DNA from: Streptomyces sp. NBC_00433
Lineage (GTDB): Bacteria > Actinomycetota > Actinomycetes > Streptomycetales > Streptomycetaceae
Direction of reading: 5' to 3'
Length of the DNA: 64,000 nucleotides
Assembly: GCA_036015235.1 (NCBI GenBank)
Contig: CP107926.1
Location: forward strand, 7,856,001-7,920,000
Both the position numbers and the translations under genes were made by a program. The stretch's first letter is position 1; every line of letters begins with the position of its first letter. Under the pieces are notes generated by a model. That model ran no database searches, was not told where the DNA came from, and worked only from the letters and a program-made list of their open reading frames with translations. Below, piece after piece: positions 53,784 to 61,863 of the stretch.

Positions 53784-54485
53784 ATGCAGCACGCTGTGGG
53801 GGCGCCGCAGCCCGGCGGGGGGCCGACGCCGCCCGTCGTAAGCGTCACCGGGCACTTCCCGCTGCCCGCGGCGGCCCCCGTGCAGATGCCCGCGCCGGAA
53901 GGCAACGGCTCGCTGTCCGGCGGCGCGCACGGCCCGGTGGCCGTCCTGCTGATCGGCGCCGCGGGCGCGGGCAAGACCACGATCGCCCGGCACTGGGCGG
54001 ACCACCGGGGCGCCCCGACCGCGCACATCAGCCTCGACGACGTACGCGAATGGGTCCGGGCCGGCTTCGCCGACCCGCAGGCCGGGTGGAACGAGCACTC
54101 CGAGGCGCAGTATCGCCTCGCCCGCCGCACCTGCGGCTTCGCGGCCCGCAGCTTCCTGGCCAACGGCGTGTCCTGCATCATCGACGACGCCGTCTTCCCC
54201 GACCGCCCCGCGGTCGGCCTCGGCGGCTGGAAGCGGCACGTCGGCCCCGGCCTGCTCCCGGTGGTCCTGCTGCCCGGCCTGGACATCGTCCTCACCCGCA
54301 ATGCCGAGCGCACCGGCAACCGGCGGCTCTCCGACGAGGAGGTCGCCCGTATCCACGGGCGCATGGCCGGCTGGTACGGATCGGGCCTCCCCATCATCGA
54401 CAACTCCCACCTCGACGTCGCCGCGGCCGCCGCGGCCCTCGACCGCGTCGTGGCCCGCAGCATCCAGGGCCCCCCGGTCTGGTGA
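53784..54485 (+). CDS. P-loop kinase-like ATP-binding protein
   Basis: A 233-residue protein. The first ~45 residues are a P/G/A-rich flexible leader. Walker A is LLIGAAGAGKTTIARHW, followed by ISLDDVREWVRAGFADP, a pattern of zeta-toxin/polynucleotide-kinase-like small-molecule kinases; NAERTGNRRLSDEEVARIHGRM is a lid-like arginine segment. The substrate is unknown, and no antitoxin gene is next to it. ATG 53784 is chosen because GGAG lies 9 nt upstream; ATG 53769 has no ribosome binding site. The gene lies between direct and inverted copies of an interspersed repeat. Confidence 0.8.
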   Translation: MQHAVGAPQPGGGPTPPVVSVTGHFPLPAAAPVQMPAPEGNGSLSGGAHGPVAVLLIGAAGAGKTTIARHWADHRGAPTAHISLDDVREWVRAGFADPQAGWNEHSEAQYRLARRTCGFAARSFLANGVSCIIDDAVFPDRPAVGLGGWKRHVGPGLLPVVLLPGLDIVLTRNAERTGNRRLSDEEVARIHGRMAGWYGSGLPIIDNSHLDVAAAAAALDRVVARSIQGPPVW

Positions 54486-54504
54486 CGCCCCCGGACGCGC
54501 AGAG

Positions 54505-54660
54505 GGCGCCCCTCAGGGGCGCGGGGAACTGCGCGCTCAGCCGTCGGCAAGCCGCACGTCGTCACCGTCCGAAAGCGGCTGTCCGGTCCTCCCCCAGAGC
54601 TTCGCCCGGGGGTACCCCCATCTCCTTCGCTCCGGACCACCAGCCGATGGAGGGCTGAGC
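54505..54660 (-). repeat. Interspersed repeat, inverted copy C with GGGGGTACCCCC element
   Basis: The complement of copies A/B (GCGCGGGGAACTGCGCG, then GCAAGCCGCACGTCGTCACC) is followed by CTCCCCCAGAGCTTCGCC and GGGGGTACCCCC at about 54589-54620. It fills most of the 309-bp gap (54486-54794) before the PepP-like gene, in which I see no coding sequence. Confidence 0.6.
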
Positions 54661-54794
54661 GGGCAGCCCCAGGCGCCCCGAAGGGCACCCCTGCGCAGGG
54701 GGAACCGCACACCCCCCGTGCCCGGGGGAGGGGACGCGACCCTCCGGGGCGCCGAAAAGGGGCGGAGGGAGGGTGGGCGCCATAAGCTCACGGC

Positions 54795-55901
54795 ATGGCC
54801 GAGGTGCATGCGACCCGCAGGGACCGGCTGCGCGAGCGGTGCGCGGCGGCAGGGCTGGGTGCCGCGCTGGTGACGCGGCCGGCGAACGTACGGTATCTGG
54901 CCGGGTGCGCGCCGCCCGGGTCCGCGCTGCTCGTCGGGCCGGGTCCCGAGGACACCCTCGTGCATCTGCGGCCGCCGCCGGACGACCAGGGCGAGGCCGA
55001 CCCGGACGACCTGCGCTCGACGGTGCTGGCGTCGCCCGACGGCGACGCGGCCGTCGCCGCCGCGACACTGGCCCGGGAGCAGCACGCGGACTCCCTCGCC
55101 GTCGAGGAGCACCACCTCACCGTGGCGCGCCACCGCGCCATCGGCTCGGTGGCGGACGCCCTGCTGCTGTCCGACCTCGGCGGAGCCGTCGAGCAGCTGC
55201 GGCTGGTCAAGGACGAGCACGAGATCGCCGCGCTGCGGATAGCCGCGGAGATCGCCGACCAGGCGCTCGGCGAGCTGCTGGAGTCGATCCTGGTCGGCCG
55301 CACCGAACGGCACCTGGCGCTGGAGCTGGAGCGGCGGCTGGTCGACCACGGCGCCGACAGCGCCGCCTTCCCCACTTCCGTGGGCACCGGCCCGCACTCC
55401 GGGACGGCCCGGCACGTGCCGACCGACCGGCGGGTCGAGGAGGGCGACTTCCTCACGGTCCGCCTCGGCGCGTGCTACCGCGGTTACCGCTGCGAGGTGG
55501 GCCGCACCTTCGTGATCGGTACGGCTCCGGCCGGCTGGCAGATCGATCTGTACGACCTGGTCTTCAACGCCCAGCGGGCCGGCCGTGAGGCCCTGGCACC
55601 CGGTGTGGCCTGCCGGGACGTCGATCGGGCGACCCGCCAGCCGCTGGTCGCCGCGGGGCACGGGGACGGGGTGGCGCAGTGGTCGGGGCACGGTGTGGGC
55701 CTGGAAATCGACGAGGACCCTCAGTTGTCACCTGCGGCCATGGGTAAACTGGACGCTTGCGTGCCGGTCACCGTCGAACCGGGGGTCCACCTTCCGGGCC
55801 GCGGCGGCGTCCGCATCGACGACACACTCGTCGTACGCCCCCTGGCGGACGGCGGGCCCGAGCTACTCACCATCACGACCAAGGAACTCCTCGCCCTGTG
55901 A
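54795..55901 (+). CDS. Aminopeptidase P-family protein with altered metal ligands
   Basis: A 368-residue protein with a creatinase-like N-terminal domain (about 1-130) and a pita-bread C-terminal domain. The usual dimetal ligands are only partly kept: the first aspartate position reads TVRLGACYRGY, the second reads YRCEVGRTF (Glu instead of Asp), the histidine in SGHGVGLEI and the glutamate in TVEPGVHLP are present, and the last Glu is Asp (VRIDDTLVV). It may be a modified or non-peptidase member. TAAGCT (54783-54788) ends 6 nt before ATG 54795, so the mRNA is probably leaderless. It precedes efp by 54 bp. Confidence 0.85.
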   Translation: MAEVHATRRDRLRERCAAAGLGAALVTRPANVRYLAGCAPPGSALLVGPGPEDTLVHLRPPPDDQGEADPDDLRSTVLASPDGDAAVAAATLAREQHADSLAVEEHHLTVARHRAIGSVADALLLSDLGGAVEQLRLVKDEHEIAALRIAAEIADQALGELLESILVGRTERHLALELERRLVDHGADSAAFPTSVGTGPHSGTARHVPTDRRVEEGDFLTVRLGACYRGYRCEVGRTFVIGTAPAGWQIDLYDLVFNAQRAGREALAPGVACRDVDRATRQPLVAAGHGDGVAQWSGHGVGLEIDEDPQLSPAAMGKLDACVPVTVEPGVHLPGRGGVRIDDTLVVRPLADGGPELLTITTKELLAL

Positions 55902-55955
55902 CGGGCGCGGGTCTCCGCGGTCCCCGAAGCAGCACTTTCAGGAGATTCCGCAACC

Positions 55956-56522
55956 GTGGCCACCACGAACGACCTCAAGAACGGCCTCGTGCTCAAGCTC
56001 GACAGCGGCCAGCTCTGGACCGTAGTCGAGTTCCAGCACGTCAAGCCCGGCAAGGGCCCCGCCTTCGTGCGCACCAAGCTGAAGCACGTGCTCTCCGGGA
56101 AGGTCGTCGACAAGACCTTCAACGCGGGTGTGAAGGTCGAGACCGCCAACGTCGACAAGCGCGGCATGCAGTTCTCCTACAAGGACGGCACCGACTTCGT
56201 CTTCATGGACACCGAGACCTACGACCAGATCACGGTCACCCCCGAGGTCGTCGGCGACGCCGCCAACTACCTGCTCGAAGGCTTCGAGGCCGTCGTGGCG
56301 ATGTACGAGGGCGCGCCGCTCTACATCGAGCTGCCCGCCTCCGTCGAGCTGGTCATCGAGTACACCGAGCCCGGTGTGCAGGGCGACCGCTCCACCGGCG
56401 GCTCCAAGCCGGCGCGGCTGGAGACCGGCTACGAGATCGGTGTCCCGCTGTTCATCACCACGGGTGAAAAGGTGAAGGTCGACACCCGTACGGGCGACTA
56501 CCTCGGCCGGGTGAACAGCTAA
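55956..56522 (+). CDS. efp: Translation elongation factor P
   Basis: A 188-residue three-domain (KOW-OB-OB) factor that relieves ribosome stalling at polyproline. The tip loop reads [15 protein letters not shown], an actinobacterial form rich in proline around the lysine, and the C-terminal signature [13 protein letters not shown] is intact. GTG 55956 is preceded by AGGAG. NusB follows 2 bp after the stop, so the two are co-transcribed. Confidence 0.97.
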   Translation: MATTNDLKNGLVLKLDSGQLWTVVEFQHVKPGKGPAFVRTKLKHVLSGKVVDKTFNAGVKVETANVDKRGMQFSYKDGTDFVFMDTETYDQITVTPEVVGDAANYLLEGFEAVVAMYEGAPLYIELPASVELVIEYTEPGVQGDRSTGGSKPARLETGYEIGVPLFITTGEKVKVDTRTGDYLGRVNS

Positions 56523-56524
56523 CC

Positions 56525-56950
56525 GTGGCTGCCCGGAACAAGGCCCGCAAGCGTGCCTTCCAGATCCTCTTCGAGGCGGAACAGCGGGGTGCAGACCCGG
56601 TGACCGTCATGGCGGACTGGATCCGGCTCGCCCGGACCGACGACCGGCAGCCGCCGGTCACCGAGTACACGATGCAGCTGGTCGAGGGGTACACGGCACA
56701 TGCCGCGCCGATCGACGACCTGCTGTCCGCGCACGCGGTGGGCTGGGCGCTGGACCGCATGCCGGTGGTGGACCGCAACGTGCTGCGGCTCGGCGCCTAC
56801 GAGCTGATCTGGGAGGACGACGTCCCGGACGCGGTCGTGCTGGACGAGGCGGTGCAGCTCGCCAAGGAGTTCTCCACGGAGGAGTCGCCGTCGTTCGTCA
56901 ACGGCCTGCTCGGCAAGCTGATGGAGCTGAAGCCGACACTGCCGCGGTAG
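56525..56950 (+). CDS. nusB: Transcription antitermination factor NusB
   Basis: A 141-residue all-helical protein that binds boxA RNA with S10 during rRNA antitermination. Conserved parts are NKARKRAFQILFEAE at the start, YELIWEDDVPDAVVLDEAVQLAK and SFVNGLLGKL. GTG 56525 lies 2 bp after efp. Confidence 0.96.
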   Translation: MAARNKARKRAFQILFEAEQRGADPVTVMADWIRLARTDDRQPPVTEYTMQLVEGYTAHAAPIDDLLSAHAVGWALDRMPVVDRNVLRLGAYELIWEDDVPDAVVLDEAVQLAKEFSTEESPSFVNGLLGKLMELKPTLPR

Positions 56951-56971
56951 CCACCCGCACCGTGCCCCTTG

Positions 56972-57019
56972 ACCAGGCCCGACAGCAGAAGGTGAACAAT
57001 ATTCTGCTTCGGGCCTGGT
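56972..57019 (+). terminator. Long terminator hairpin after nusB
   Basis: ACCAGGCCCGA-C-AGCAGAA pairs with TTCTGCTTCGGGCCTGGT: 18 paired bases with a single bulged C and an 11-nt A/T-richer loop, starting 22 bp past the nusB stop. It lies just upstream of the next gene's -10 and could double as an operator. Confidence 0.7.
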
Positions 57020-57053
57020 GTCCGCCGCGGGTCCTGGCCTAGATTCCTGCCGC

Positions 57054-58511
57054 ATGGACCATGTGGCGGGACCCGGCGGCGACGACTCGATCCTGGCCCG
57101 GCTCGACCGGCTGCGGGCCGCCGACCTGCCGGTGCGCGGCGGCCGCACCATGGCCTACGTCTACGACTCCGGGCTCGCCGGGCTCGACGAGCTGGCCGCC
57201 CGCGCCCAGGCCGCCTTCGCCGGCGTCAACGGCCTGGACATGACCGCCTTCCCCAGCGTCGTCGCGCTGGAGAACGACATCGTCGGGCAGGCCGCCCGGC
57301 TGCTCGGCGGCGGCCCCGCCACCGCCGGCACCTTCACCAGCGGCGGCACCGAGAGCTGCCTGCTCGCCGTACTGACCGCCCGCGAGCACGCCGCCAGGAC
57401 CCGCGGGGTCGCTGCGCCCGAGATCGTGCTGCCGCAGACCGCGCACGCCGCCTTCCACAAGGCCGCCGCCCTCTTCGGCCTCACCGCGGTCACCGTCCCC
57501 GTCGACCCCGGCACCTTCCGGGTACGGCCGCAGGACGTCGCCGCCGCCCTCACCCCGCGCACCGCCCTCGTCGTGGCCTCGGCGCCCTCCTACGCGCACG
57601 GCGTGATCGACCCGGTGCGGGAGGTCGCCGCCGCCGCCGCGGAGCGGGACGTGCTGTGCCATGTCGACGCCTGCATCGGCGGCTGGTACCTCGGGCACCG
57701 CGCGCTCGCCGACGGCATCGCACCGCCGCCGCCCTTCGACCTGGCGGTGCCCGGCGTCAGCTCGCTCTCCGTCGACCTGCACAAGTACGGCTACACCCCC
57801 AAGGGCGCCTCCGTGCTGCTCTTCCGCGACGCGGAACTGCGCAGGCACGGCTGGTTCGCGCACGCCTCCTGGCCCGGCTACCCGGTGGTCAACGCGACGC
57901 TCCAGGGCACCAAGTCCGCGGGGCCGCTCGCCGCGGCCTGGGCGGTCACGCACAAGGTCGGCACCAGCGGATACGTCGAGCTGGCCCGGCGGGTGCACGA
58001 GGCGACCAGGCAGCTGGTGGACGGCATCGCCCGGATCGACGGGCTGCGGGTGCTCGGCGAACCCGACGCCTCGCTGGTCGCGGTCGCCGCCGACGACCCG
58101 GCGCTCGACCCCTTCGTGGTCGCCGACGAGATGCGGCTGCGCGGCTGGTACCTCCAGCCGCAGCCCGCCTACGCAGGCTCGCCGCCGAACGTGCACCTCA
58201 CGGTGACCGCGGCCGTCGCCGACCCGGCCCGTATCGCCGACCTGCTGGCCGAACTCGCCGCCGCTGTGGACCGGGCCCGCGCCCTCGGCCCGGCCACCGT
58301 CGACCCGGGCATCGCCGAGATCGCCGCCGCCCTCGACCCCGCGACCCTCGGCCCCGCCGAGGTCGCCCTCGCCCTGGAGGTCGCCGGGGTCGGCGCCGAC
58401 GGCAGCCTCCCGCAGCGGATGGCGCCGGTGCTCGCCGTACTCCAGGCGCTGCCCGCACCCCTGACGGAGCGTCTGCTGCCCGAGGTGGTCTCCCGGCTGT
58501 ACGCGGGCTGA
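57054..58511 (+). CDS. PLP-dependent group II decarboxylase/sphingosine-phosphate-lyase-like enzyme
   Basis: A 485-residue fold-type I PLP enzyme. The cofactor phosphate loop is TSGGTESCLLAV, the aspartate that holds the pyridine nitrogen is in CHVDACIGGWYL, and the Schiff-base lysine is in SVDLHKYGYTPKG. This pattern fits glutamate/aspartate decarboxylase and S1P-lyase relatives; the natural substrate is unknown. TAGATT (57040-57045) ends 8 nt before ATG 57054, suggesting a leaderless mRNA. The C-terminal ~80 residues are an alanine-rich helical extension. Confidence 0.85.
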   Translation: MDHVAGPGGDDSILARLDRLRAADLPVRGGRTMAYVYDSGLAGLDELAARAQAAFAGVNGLDMTAFPSVVALENDIVGQAARLLGGGPATAGTFTSGGTESCLLAVLTAREHAARTRGVAAPEIVLPQTAHAAFHKAAALFGLTAVTVPVDPGTFRVRPQDVAAALTPRTALVVASAPSYAHGVIDPVREVAAAAAERDVLCHVDACIGGWYLGHRALADGIAPPPPFDLAVPGVSSLSVDLHKYGYTPKGASVLLFRDAELRRHGWFAHASWPGYPVVNATLQGTKSAGPLAAAWAVTHKVGTSGYVELARRVHEATRQLVDGIARIDGLRVLGEPDASLVAVAADDPALDPFVVADEMRLRGWYLQPQPAYAGSPPNVHLTVTAAVADPARIADLLAELAAAVDRARALGPATVDPGIAEIAAALDPATLGPAEVALALEVAGVGADGSLPQRMAPVLAVLQALPAPLTERLLPEVVSRLYAG

Positions 58512-58839
58512 GCGCCCGCCGGCCCACCGGAAAACCGGGTGCCGCGCCCACCGCGACCGGTTACGCTCCCCGTGGAATCGCGCGCCGACAGCCTTGTGCG
58601 GCACGCCCGTTGACGAGTGAGGGGAGCCGGCCGTGCGCAACCGCACCGCTGCTGTCGTCCCCCCGTCGCGGCACGAGGTGATCCTGGTGTCTTCGCGCCT
58701 CCGGCGCCGGCTGCGCGGCCGGCCCCGGACCCCCTGACACACCCGCTGGAAGGCCGGCTCCCGGCCGGTACCGCAGGACCGGTGTGCCCGGGGAATCGCG
58801 CCCGCCCCTTTCCCTGATCATCCCGAAAGGCCCAGGGCC
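58512..58839. other. 328-bp leader region of the EF-G paralogue gene
   Basis: It contains a -10-like TACGCT (58562-58567), the 34-codon ORF at 58633-58737 with a strong ribosome binding site, and GC-rich hairpins. GGCCGG at 58717-58722 (in the last codons of the small ORF) and at 58752-58757 can each pair with CCGGCC at 58761-58766, giving alternative structures. Confidence 0.5.
58633..58737 (+). CDS. Candidate leader peptide (34 residues) upstream of the EF-G paralogue
   Basis: GTG 58633 follows AGGGGAG with a 6-nt spacer, one of the better ribosome binding sites here. The product starts MRNRTAAVVPPSRHEVILV and ends with an arginine-rich SSRLRRRLRGRPRTP. It ends about 100 nt before the downstream GTG. 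Size, position and overlapping hairpins suggest an attenuation leader, and the SRHEVILVSSRL part loosely recalls the RRHVDLxRV pattern of actinobacterial leader peptides, but it lacks their cysteines. Coding status is unproven. Confidence 0.5.
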   Translation: MRNRTAAVVPPSRHEVILVSSRLRRRLRGRPRTP

Positions 58840-60888
58840 GTGCGAAGCACCCACGACCGCCAGACCGCCAACCCGCTCGCCGCCGTCCGCAACCTCGGCA
58901 TCCTCGCCCACGTGGACGCGGGCAAGACCACCCTCACCGAGCGGGTCCTCTACCTCACCGGCGCCATCCACAAGCGCGGCGAGGTCCACGACGGCACCAC
59001 CGTCACCGACTTCGACCCGCAGGAGCGCGACCGCGGCATCACCATCTCCGCCGCGGCCGTCAGCTGCGACTGGGACGGCCACCGCGTCAACCTCATCGAC
59101 ACACCCGGGCACGTCGACTTCGCCGACGAGGTCGAGCGCTCGCTGCGCGTTCTCGACGGCGCCGTCGCCGTCTTCGACGCCGTCGCGGGCGTCGAACCGC
59201 AGAGCGAGTCGGTGTGGCGGCAGGCCGACAGGTACGCCGTCCCGCGGATCGCCTTCGTCAACAAGCTGGACCGGGCCGGCGCCGACCTCGACACCGCGGT
59301 CGGCTCCATCAGGCGGCGGCTGCACACCGTGCCGCTGGTCGTCCAGCTGCCGATCGGGCGCGAGGACGGCTTCACCGGTGTCGTCGACCTGCTCGCGATG
59401 CGTGCGCTGGTCTGGGCCGACGGCGCCGACACGTACACCGTCGGCGACGTGCCCGGCGACCTGCTCGCCGAGGCGCGGCTGCGCCGCCGGCTGCTGGAGG
59501 AGACGGCGGCGGAGATGCACCCGGCCGCGCTGGAGGAATTCTGCGCGGGCGGCTCCGTGAGCGCGGCGACGCTGGCCACGGCACTGCGCGACCTCACCCG
59601 CGGCGGCGAGGCCGTGGTGGTGCTGTGCGGCTCCGCCTACCGCAACCGCGGTGTCGAGCCGCTGCTCGACGCCGTCAACGCCTACCTGCCCTCACCGCTG
59701 GACGTCCCCGCGGTCAGCGGCACGGCGGGCGGCCTGCCCGCCGAGCGGCCCGCCGACCCGGCGGCGCCCTTCGCCGGCCTGGTCTTCAAGGTCGGCGCCA
59801 CTGCCACCGGGCGCCTGACGTACCTGCGGATCTACTCGGGAACACTGCGGAAGGGGGACACCGTGCTGGACGCCGGCACGCGCAGGAACGAACGCGTCGG
59901 CCGCATCCTGCGGGTCCAGGCCGACCGGCACGCGGAAATGGACCAGGCGGTCGCCGGCGACATCGTCGCGCTGGTCGGGCCCAAGGCCGCGCGGGCCGGC
60001 GCCACGCTCTGCGCACCGGACGCCCCGCTGGTCCTGGAACCGCCCGCGGTGGCCGCGCCCGTCGTCGCCATGGCCGTCGAGGCCGGCCGCGACGCCGACA
60101 CCGAGCGGCTCGTCGGCGCGCTGGCCCGGCTGGTCGAGGAGGACCCGTCGCTCGCGGTGCGCACCGACCGGGAGACCGGGCAGCTGGTGCTGGCCGGCAT
60201 GGGCGAGCTGCACCTGGAGGTCGCGGTGGAGAAGATCCGCCGCGCCCTCGGCATCCAGGTCGCGGTCGGCCGCCCGCAGGTCGCCTACCGGGAGACCGTG
60301 CTGCGCGGGGTGACCGGCCACGTCCACCGGCACGTCAAGCAGGACGGCGGGGCGGGGCAGTTCGCCCACGTCGTCATCGACGTGGCGCCGCTGGCCGGGG
60401 ACGGCTTCGCCTTCGCGTCCACCGTCACCGGCGGGCGGGTGCCGCGCGAGTACGTGCGGGCGGTCGAGAACGGCTGCCGGGACGCGCTCGCCGAGGGGCC
60501 GCTGGGCGGCCACCCGGTCACGGGCGTGCGCGTCACGCTGACGGACGGGGCGACCCACCCGAAGGACTCCTCGGAGATGGCCTTCCGCACGGCCGGCCGC
60601 TTCGCGCTCCAGGCGGCACTTCGCGCCTGCGCGATGCGGTTGCTCGAACCGGTCGTCGAGGTCACCGCCACGGTGCCGGACGCTGCGCTGGGCGCCGTAC
60701 TCGGCGACCTCGCGGGCCGCCGCGCGCGGGTCGGCGGCTCCGTCGCCCTGGCGGGCAGCACGGTCGTCACGGCGACGGTGCCGCTGGCTGCGCTGTTCGG
60801 TTACGCCAGTGCCCTGCGTGCTCGCACGCAGGGCCGCGGGACCTTCACCACCCGCCCCACGGGTTACGCCCCTACCGGGCCCGCCTAG
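58840..60888 (+). CDS. EF-G paralogue (FusB-like translational GTPase)
   Basis: A 682-residue five-domain translational GTPase. All G motifs are canonical: [41 protein letters not shown] and a CGSAYRNRG near the end of the G domain. Domains II-V follow ([30 protein letters not shown]). It resembles EF-G more than tetracycline-resistance TetM, but it is not in an rpsL-rpsG-tuf context, so it is a secondary EF-G of the kind found in streptomycetes, possibly for antibiotic or stress conditions. GTG 58840 is chosen by alignment to the family start; the ribosome binding site is weak. Confidence 0.88.
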   Translation: MRSTHDRQTANPLAAVRNLGILAHVDAGKTTLTERVLYLTGAIHKRGEVHDGTTVTDFDPQERDRGITISAAAVSCDWDGHRVNLIDTPGHVDFADEVERSLRVLDGAVAVFDAVAGVEPQSESVWRQADRYAVPRIAFVNKLDRAGADLDTAVGSIRRRLHTVPLVVQLPIGREDGFTGVVDLLAMRALVWADGADTYTVGDVPGDLLAEARLRRRLLEETAAEMHPAALEEFCAGGSVSAATLATALRDLTRGGEAVVVLCGSAYRNRGVEPLLDAVNAYLPSPLDVPAVSGTAGGLPAERPADPAAPFAGLVFKVGATATGRLTYLRIYSGTLRKGDTVLDAGTRRNERVGRILRVQADRHAEMDQAVAGDIVALVGPKAARAGATLCAPDAPLVLEPPAVAAPVVAMAVEAGRDADTERLVGALARLVEEDPSLAVRTDRETGQLVLAGMGELHLEVAVEKIRRALGIQVAVGRPQVAYRETVLRGVTGHVHRHVKQDGGAGQFAHVVIDVAPLAGDGFAFASTVTGGRVPREYVRAVENGCRDALAEGPLGGHPVTGVRVTLTDGATHPKDSSEMAFRTAGRFALQAALRACAMRLLEPVVEVTATVPDAALGAVLGDLAGRRARVGGSVALAGSTVVTATVPLAALFGYASALRARTQGRGTFTTRPTGYAPTGPA

Positions 60889-60896
60889 CGCCCCCT

Positions 60897-60936
60897 GGCG
60901 CCCCTTCCCCCCGGCCCCCCGGGGGGAAGGGGCGCC
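60897..60936. terminator. Terminator after the EF-G paralogue gene
   Basis: A perfect 18-bp stem (GGCGCCCCTTCCCCCCGG and complement) with a 4-nt loop, 8 bp past the stop. Confidence 0.85.
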
Positions 60937-61009
60937 CCGTGCGGTGCCGTTGCTTGCCTGCGGCCCGGTGGGTGGCTTGTCTCGCAGTTCCCCGAGCCCC
61001 TGGGTGGCT

Positions 61010-61052
61010 GCCTCTCGCTGTGGCGTTCACCGTTGCGGTTCGCTGTGGCTGG
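61010..61052 (+). repeat. Copy of the intergenic repeat seen at 42650-42692
   Basis: GCCTCTCGCTGTGGCGTTCA and following bases match 42650-42692 with scattered changes, next to a CGCAGTTCCCCG core at about 60982. It lies in the 290-bp gap between the EF-G paralogue and bldD, which holds no gene. Confidence 0.5.
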
Positions 61053-61087
61053 GCCCCCACCGGGCCGCGAGGTGAAGGCACGCCTGG

Positions 61088-61115
61088 GAAAAGGGGCGCC
61101 CGGGGCGGGCGCCCC
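61088..61115 (-). terminator. bldD terminator
   Basis: On the minus strand a 9-bp stem GGGGCGCCC/GGGCGCCCC with a 5-nt loop is followed by a TTTTCCC tract, a classical intrinsic terminator 64 bp past the bldD stop. Confidence 0.75.
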
Positions 61116-61178
61116 GGGGTAGGGGTGGCCCGCCCCGGGCGGCGGGACGTTTCTGCAGGTTCCGGAAAAAGCGGAACG

Positions 61179-61679
61179 CTAGTTGTCGTCGTGCTGGACG
61201 GCCCGCCTGGCGTCGGCGTCGAGGACGCCCCACCCGATGAGCTGCTCGGTCAGGACCGACGGCGACTGGTCGTAGATCACGGCCAGCGTCCGAAGATCGT
61301 CCTGCCGAATCGACAGCACCTTCCCGTTGTAGTCGCCGCGCTGGCTCTGAATCGTGGCCGCGTAACGCTGCAGCGGCCCGGCCTTCTCCGGCGGGACCTG
61401 GGAGAGGCGCTCAAGGTCGAGCACGAGCTTCGGCGGCGGCTCAGCGGCCCCGCCGGGGGTCGTGCCCGGCAGCAGTTCCTGAACGGGCACGCCGTAGAAG
61501 TCGGCTAGCTCGGCGAGGCGCTGCACGGTCACGGCACGGTCGCCGCGCTCGTACGACCCCACGACCACTGCCTTCCAGCGGCCCTGGGACTTCTCCTCGA
61601 CACCGTGCAGAGAAAGGCCCTGCTGCGTGCGGATGGCGCGGAGCTTGGCTCCGAGCTGTTTGGCGTAATCGCTGGACAT
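61179..61679 (-). CDS. bldD: Developmental master regulator BldD
   Basis: A 166-residue transcription repressor of vegetative growth. The N-terminal XRE-type HTH (about 8-70: KLRAIRTQQGLSLHGVEEKS, YERGDRAVTVQRLAELADFYG) binds palindromic BldD boxes. The C-terminal domain carries the cyclic-di-GMP signature R-G-D-x8-R-Q-D-D (RGDYNGKVLSIRQDD, about residues 114-128), which dimerises the protein around a tetrameric c-di-GMP. Sequence identity with S. coelicolor BldD as I recall it is very high. ATG 61679 has GGGGAG upstream. Its own promoter carries a BldD box, indicating autoregulation. Confidence 0.97.
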   Translation of the reverse strand: MSSDYAKQLGAKLRAIRTQQGLSLHGVEEKSQGRWKAVVVGSYERGDRAVTVQRLAELADFYGVPVQELLPGTTPGGAAEPPPKLVLDLERLSQVPPEKAGPLQRYAATIQSQRGDYNGKVLSIRQDDLRTLAVIYDQSPSVLTEQLIGWGVLDADARRAVQHDDN

Positions 61680-61701
61680 ATGGCTCCCCGGACGGAAACT
61701 C

Positions 61702-61716
61702 GGTGACTCACTGTGA
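61702..61716. promoter_or_regulatory. BldD box(es) at the bldD promoter
   Basis: On the minus strand AGTGAGTCACC (plus 61702-61712) matches the AGTGA-n-TCACC BldD consensus, and TCACTGTGA (61708-61716) is an overlapping perfect palindrome. They cover the transcription start region. Confidence 0.7.
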
Positions 61717-61745
61717 GGTTACGCAGCGTAATCCGTGCTCGTCAA
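61716..61745 (-). promoter_or_regulatory. bldD promoter (TTGACG-18-TAACCT)
   Basis: Minus-strand TTGACG (plus 61740-61745) and TAACCT (plus 61716-61721) are 18 nt apart. The predicted start near 61709 is covered by the BldD box. Confidence 0.65.
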
Positions 61746-61819
61746 GCCGAAAGGGTCCGACCGGTCCCTGACCTGCGTGGTCTGTGTCACCTGATACCGT
61801 GATGCCGTACGCCCGACGT

Positions 61820-61850
61820 CCTTTAACACCGTCCCGTGAGGCGGGGAAGG
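61820..61850 (+). ncRNA. PyrR-binding RNA loop in the pyrR leader
   Basis: The core GTCCCGTGAGGC at 61831-61842 matches the PyrR anti-antiterminator loop (UCCNGNGAGG type). A lower stem CCTT (61820-61823) with AAGG (61847-61850) and an upper CCG/CGG stem enclose it. AAGG is part of the AAGGAGG Shine-Dalgarno of pyrR, so PyrR-UMP binding could block translation. Confidence 0.65.
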
Positions 61851-61863
61851 AGGTCCCCGACCC

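Noticed and set aside
53784-54485. Zeta-type toxin call for the P-loop protein
   Set aside because: Only the general P-loop kinase pattern is visible and there is no antitoxin gene beside it.
55725-55750. Possible efp promoter inside the PepP-like gene (TTGTCA ... TAAACT)
   Set aside because: The spacer is only 14 nt, too short for a primary-sigma promoter, and the bases are coding; efp may be read from the upstream gene.
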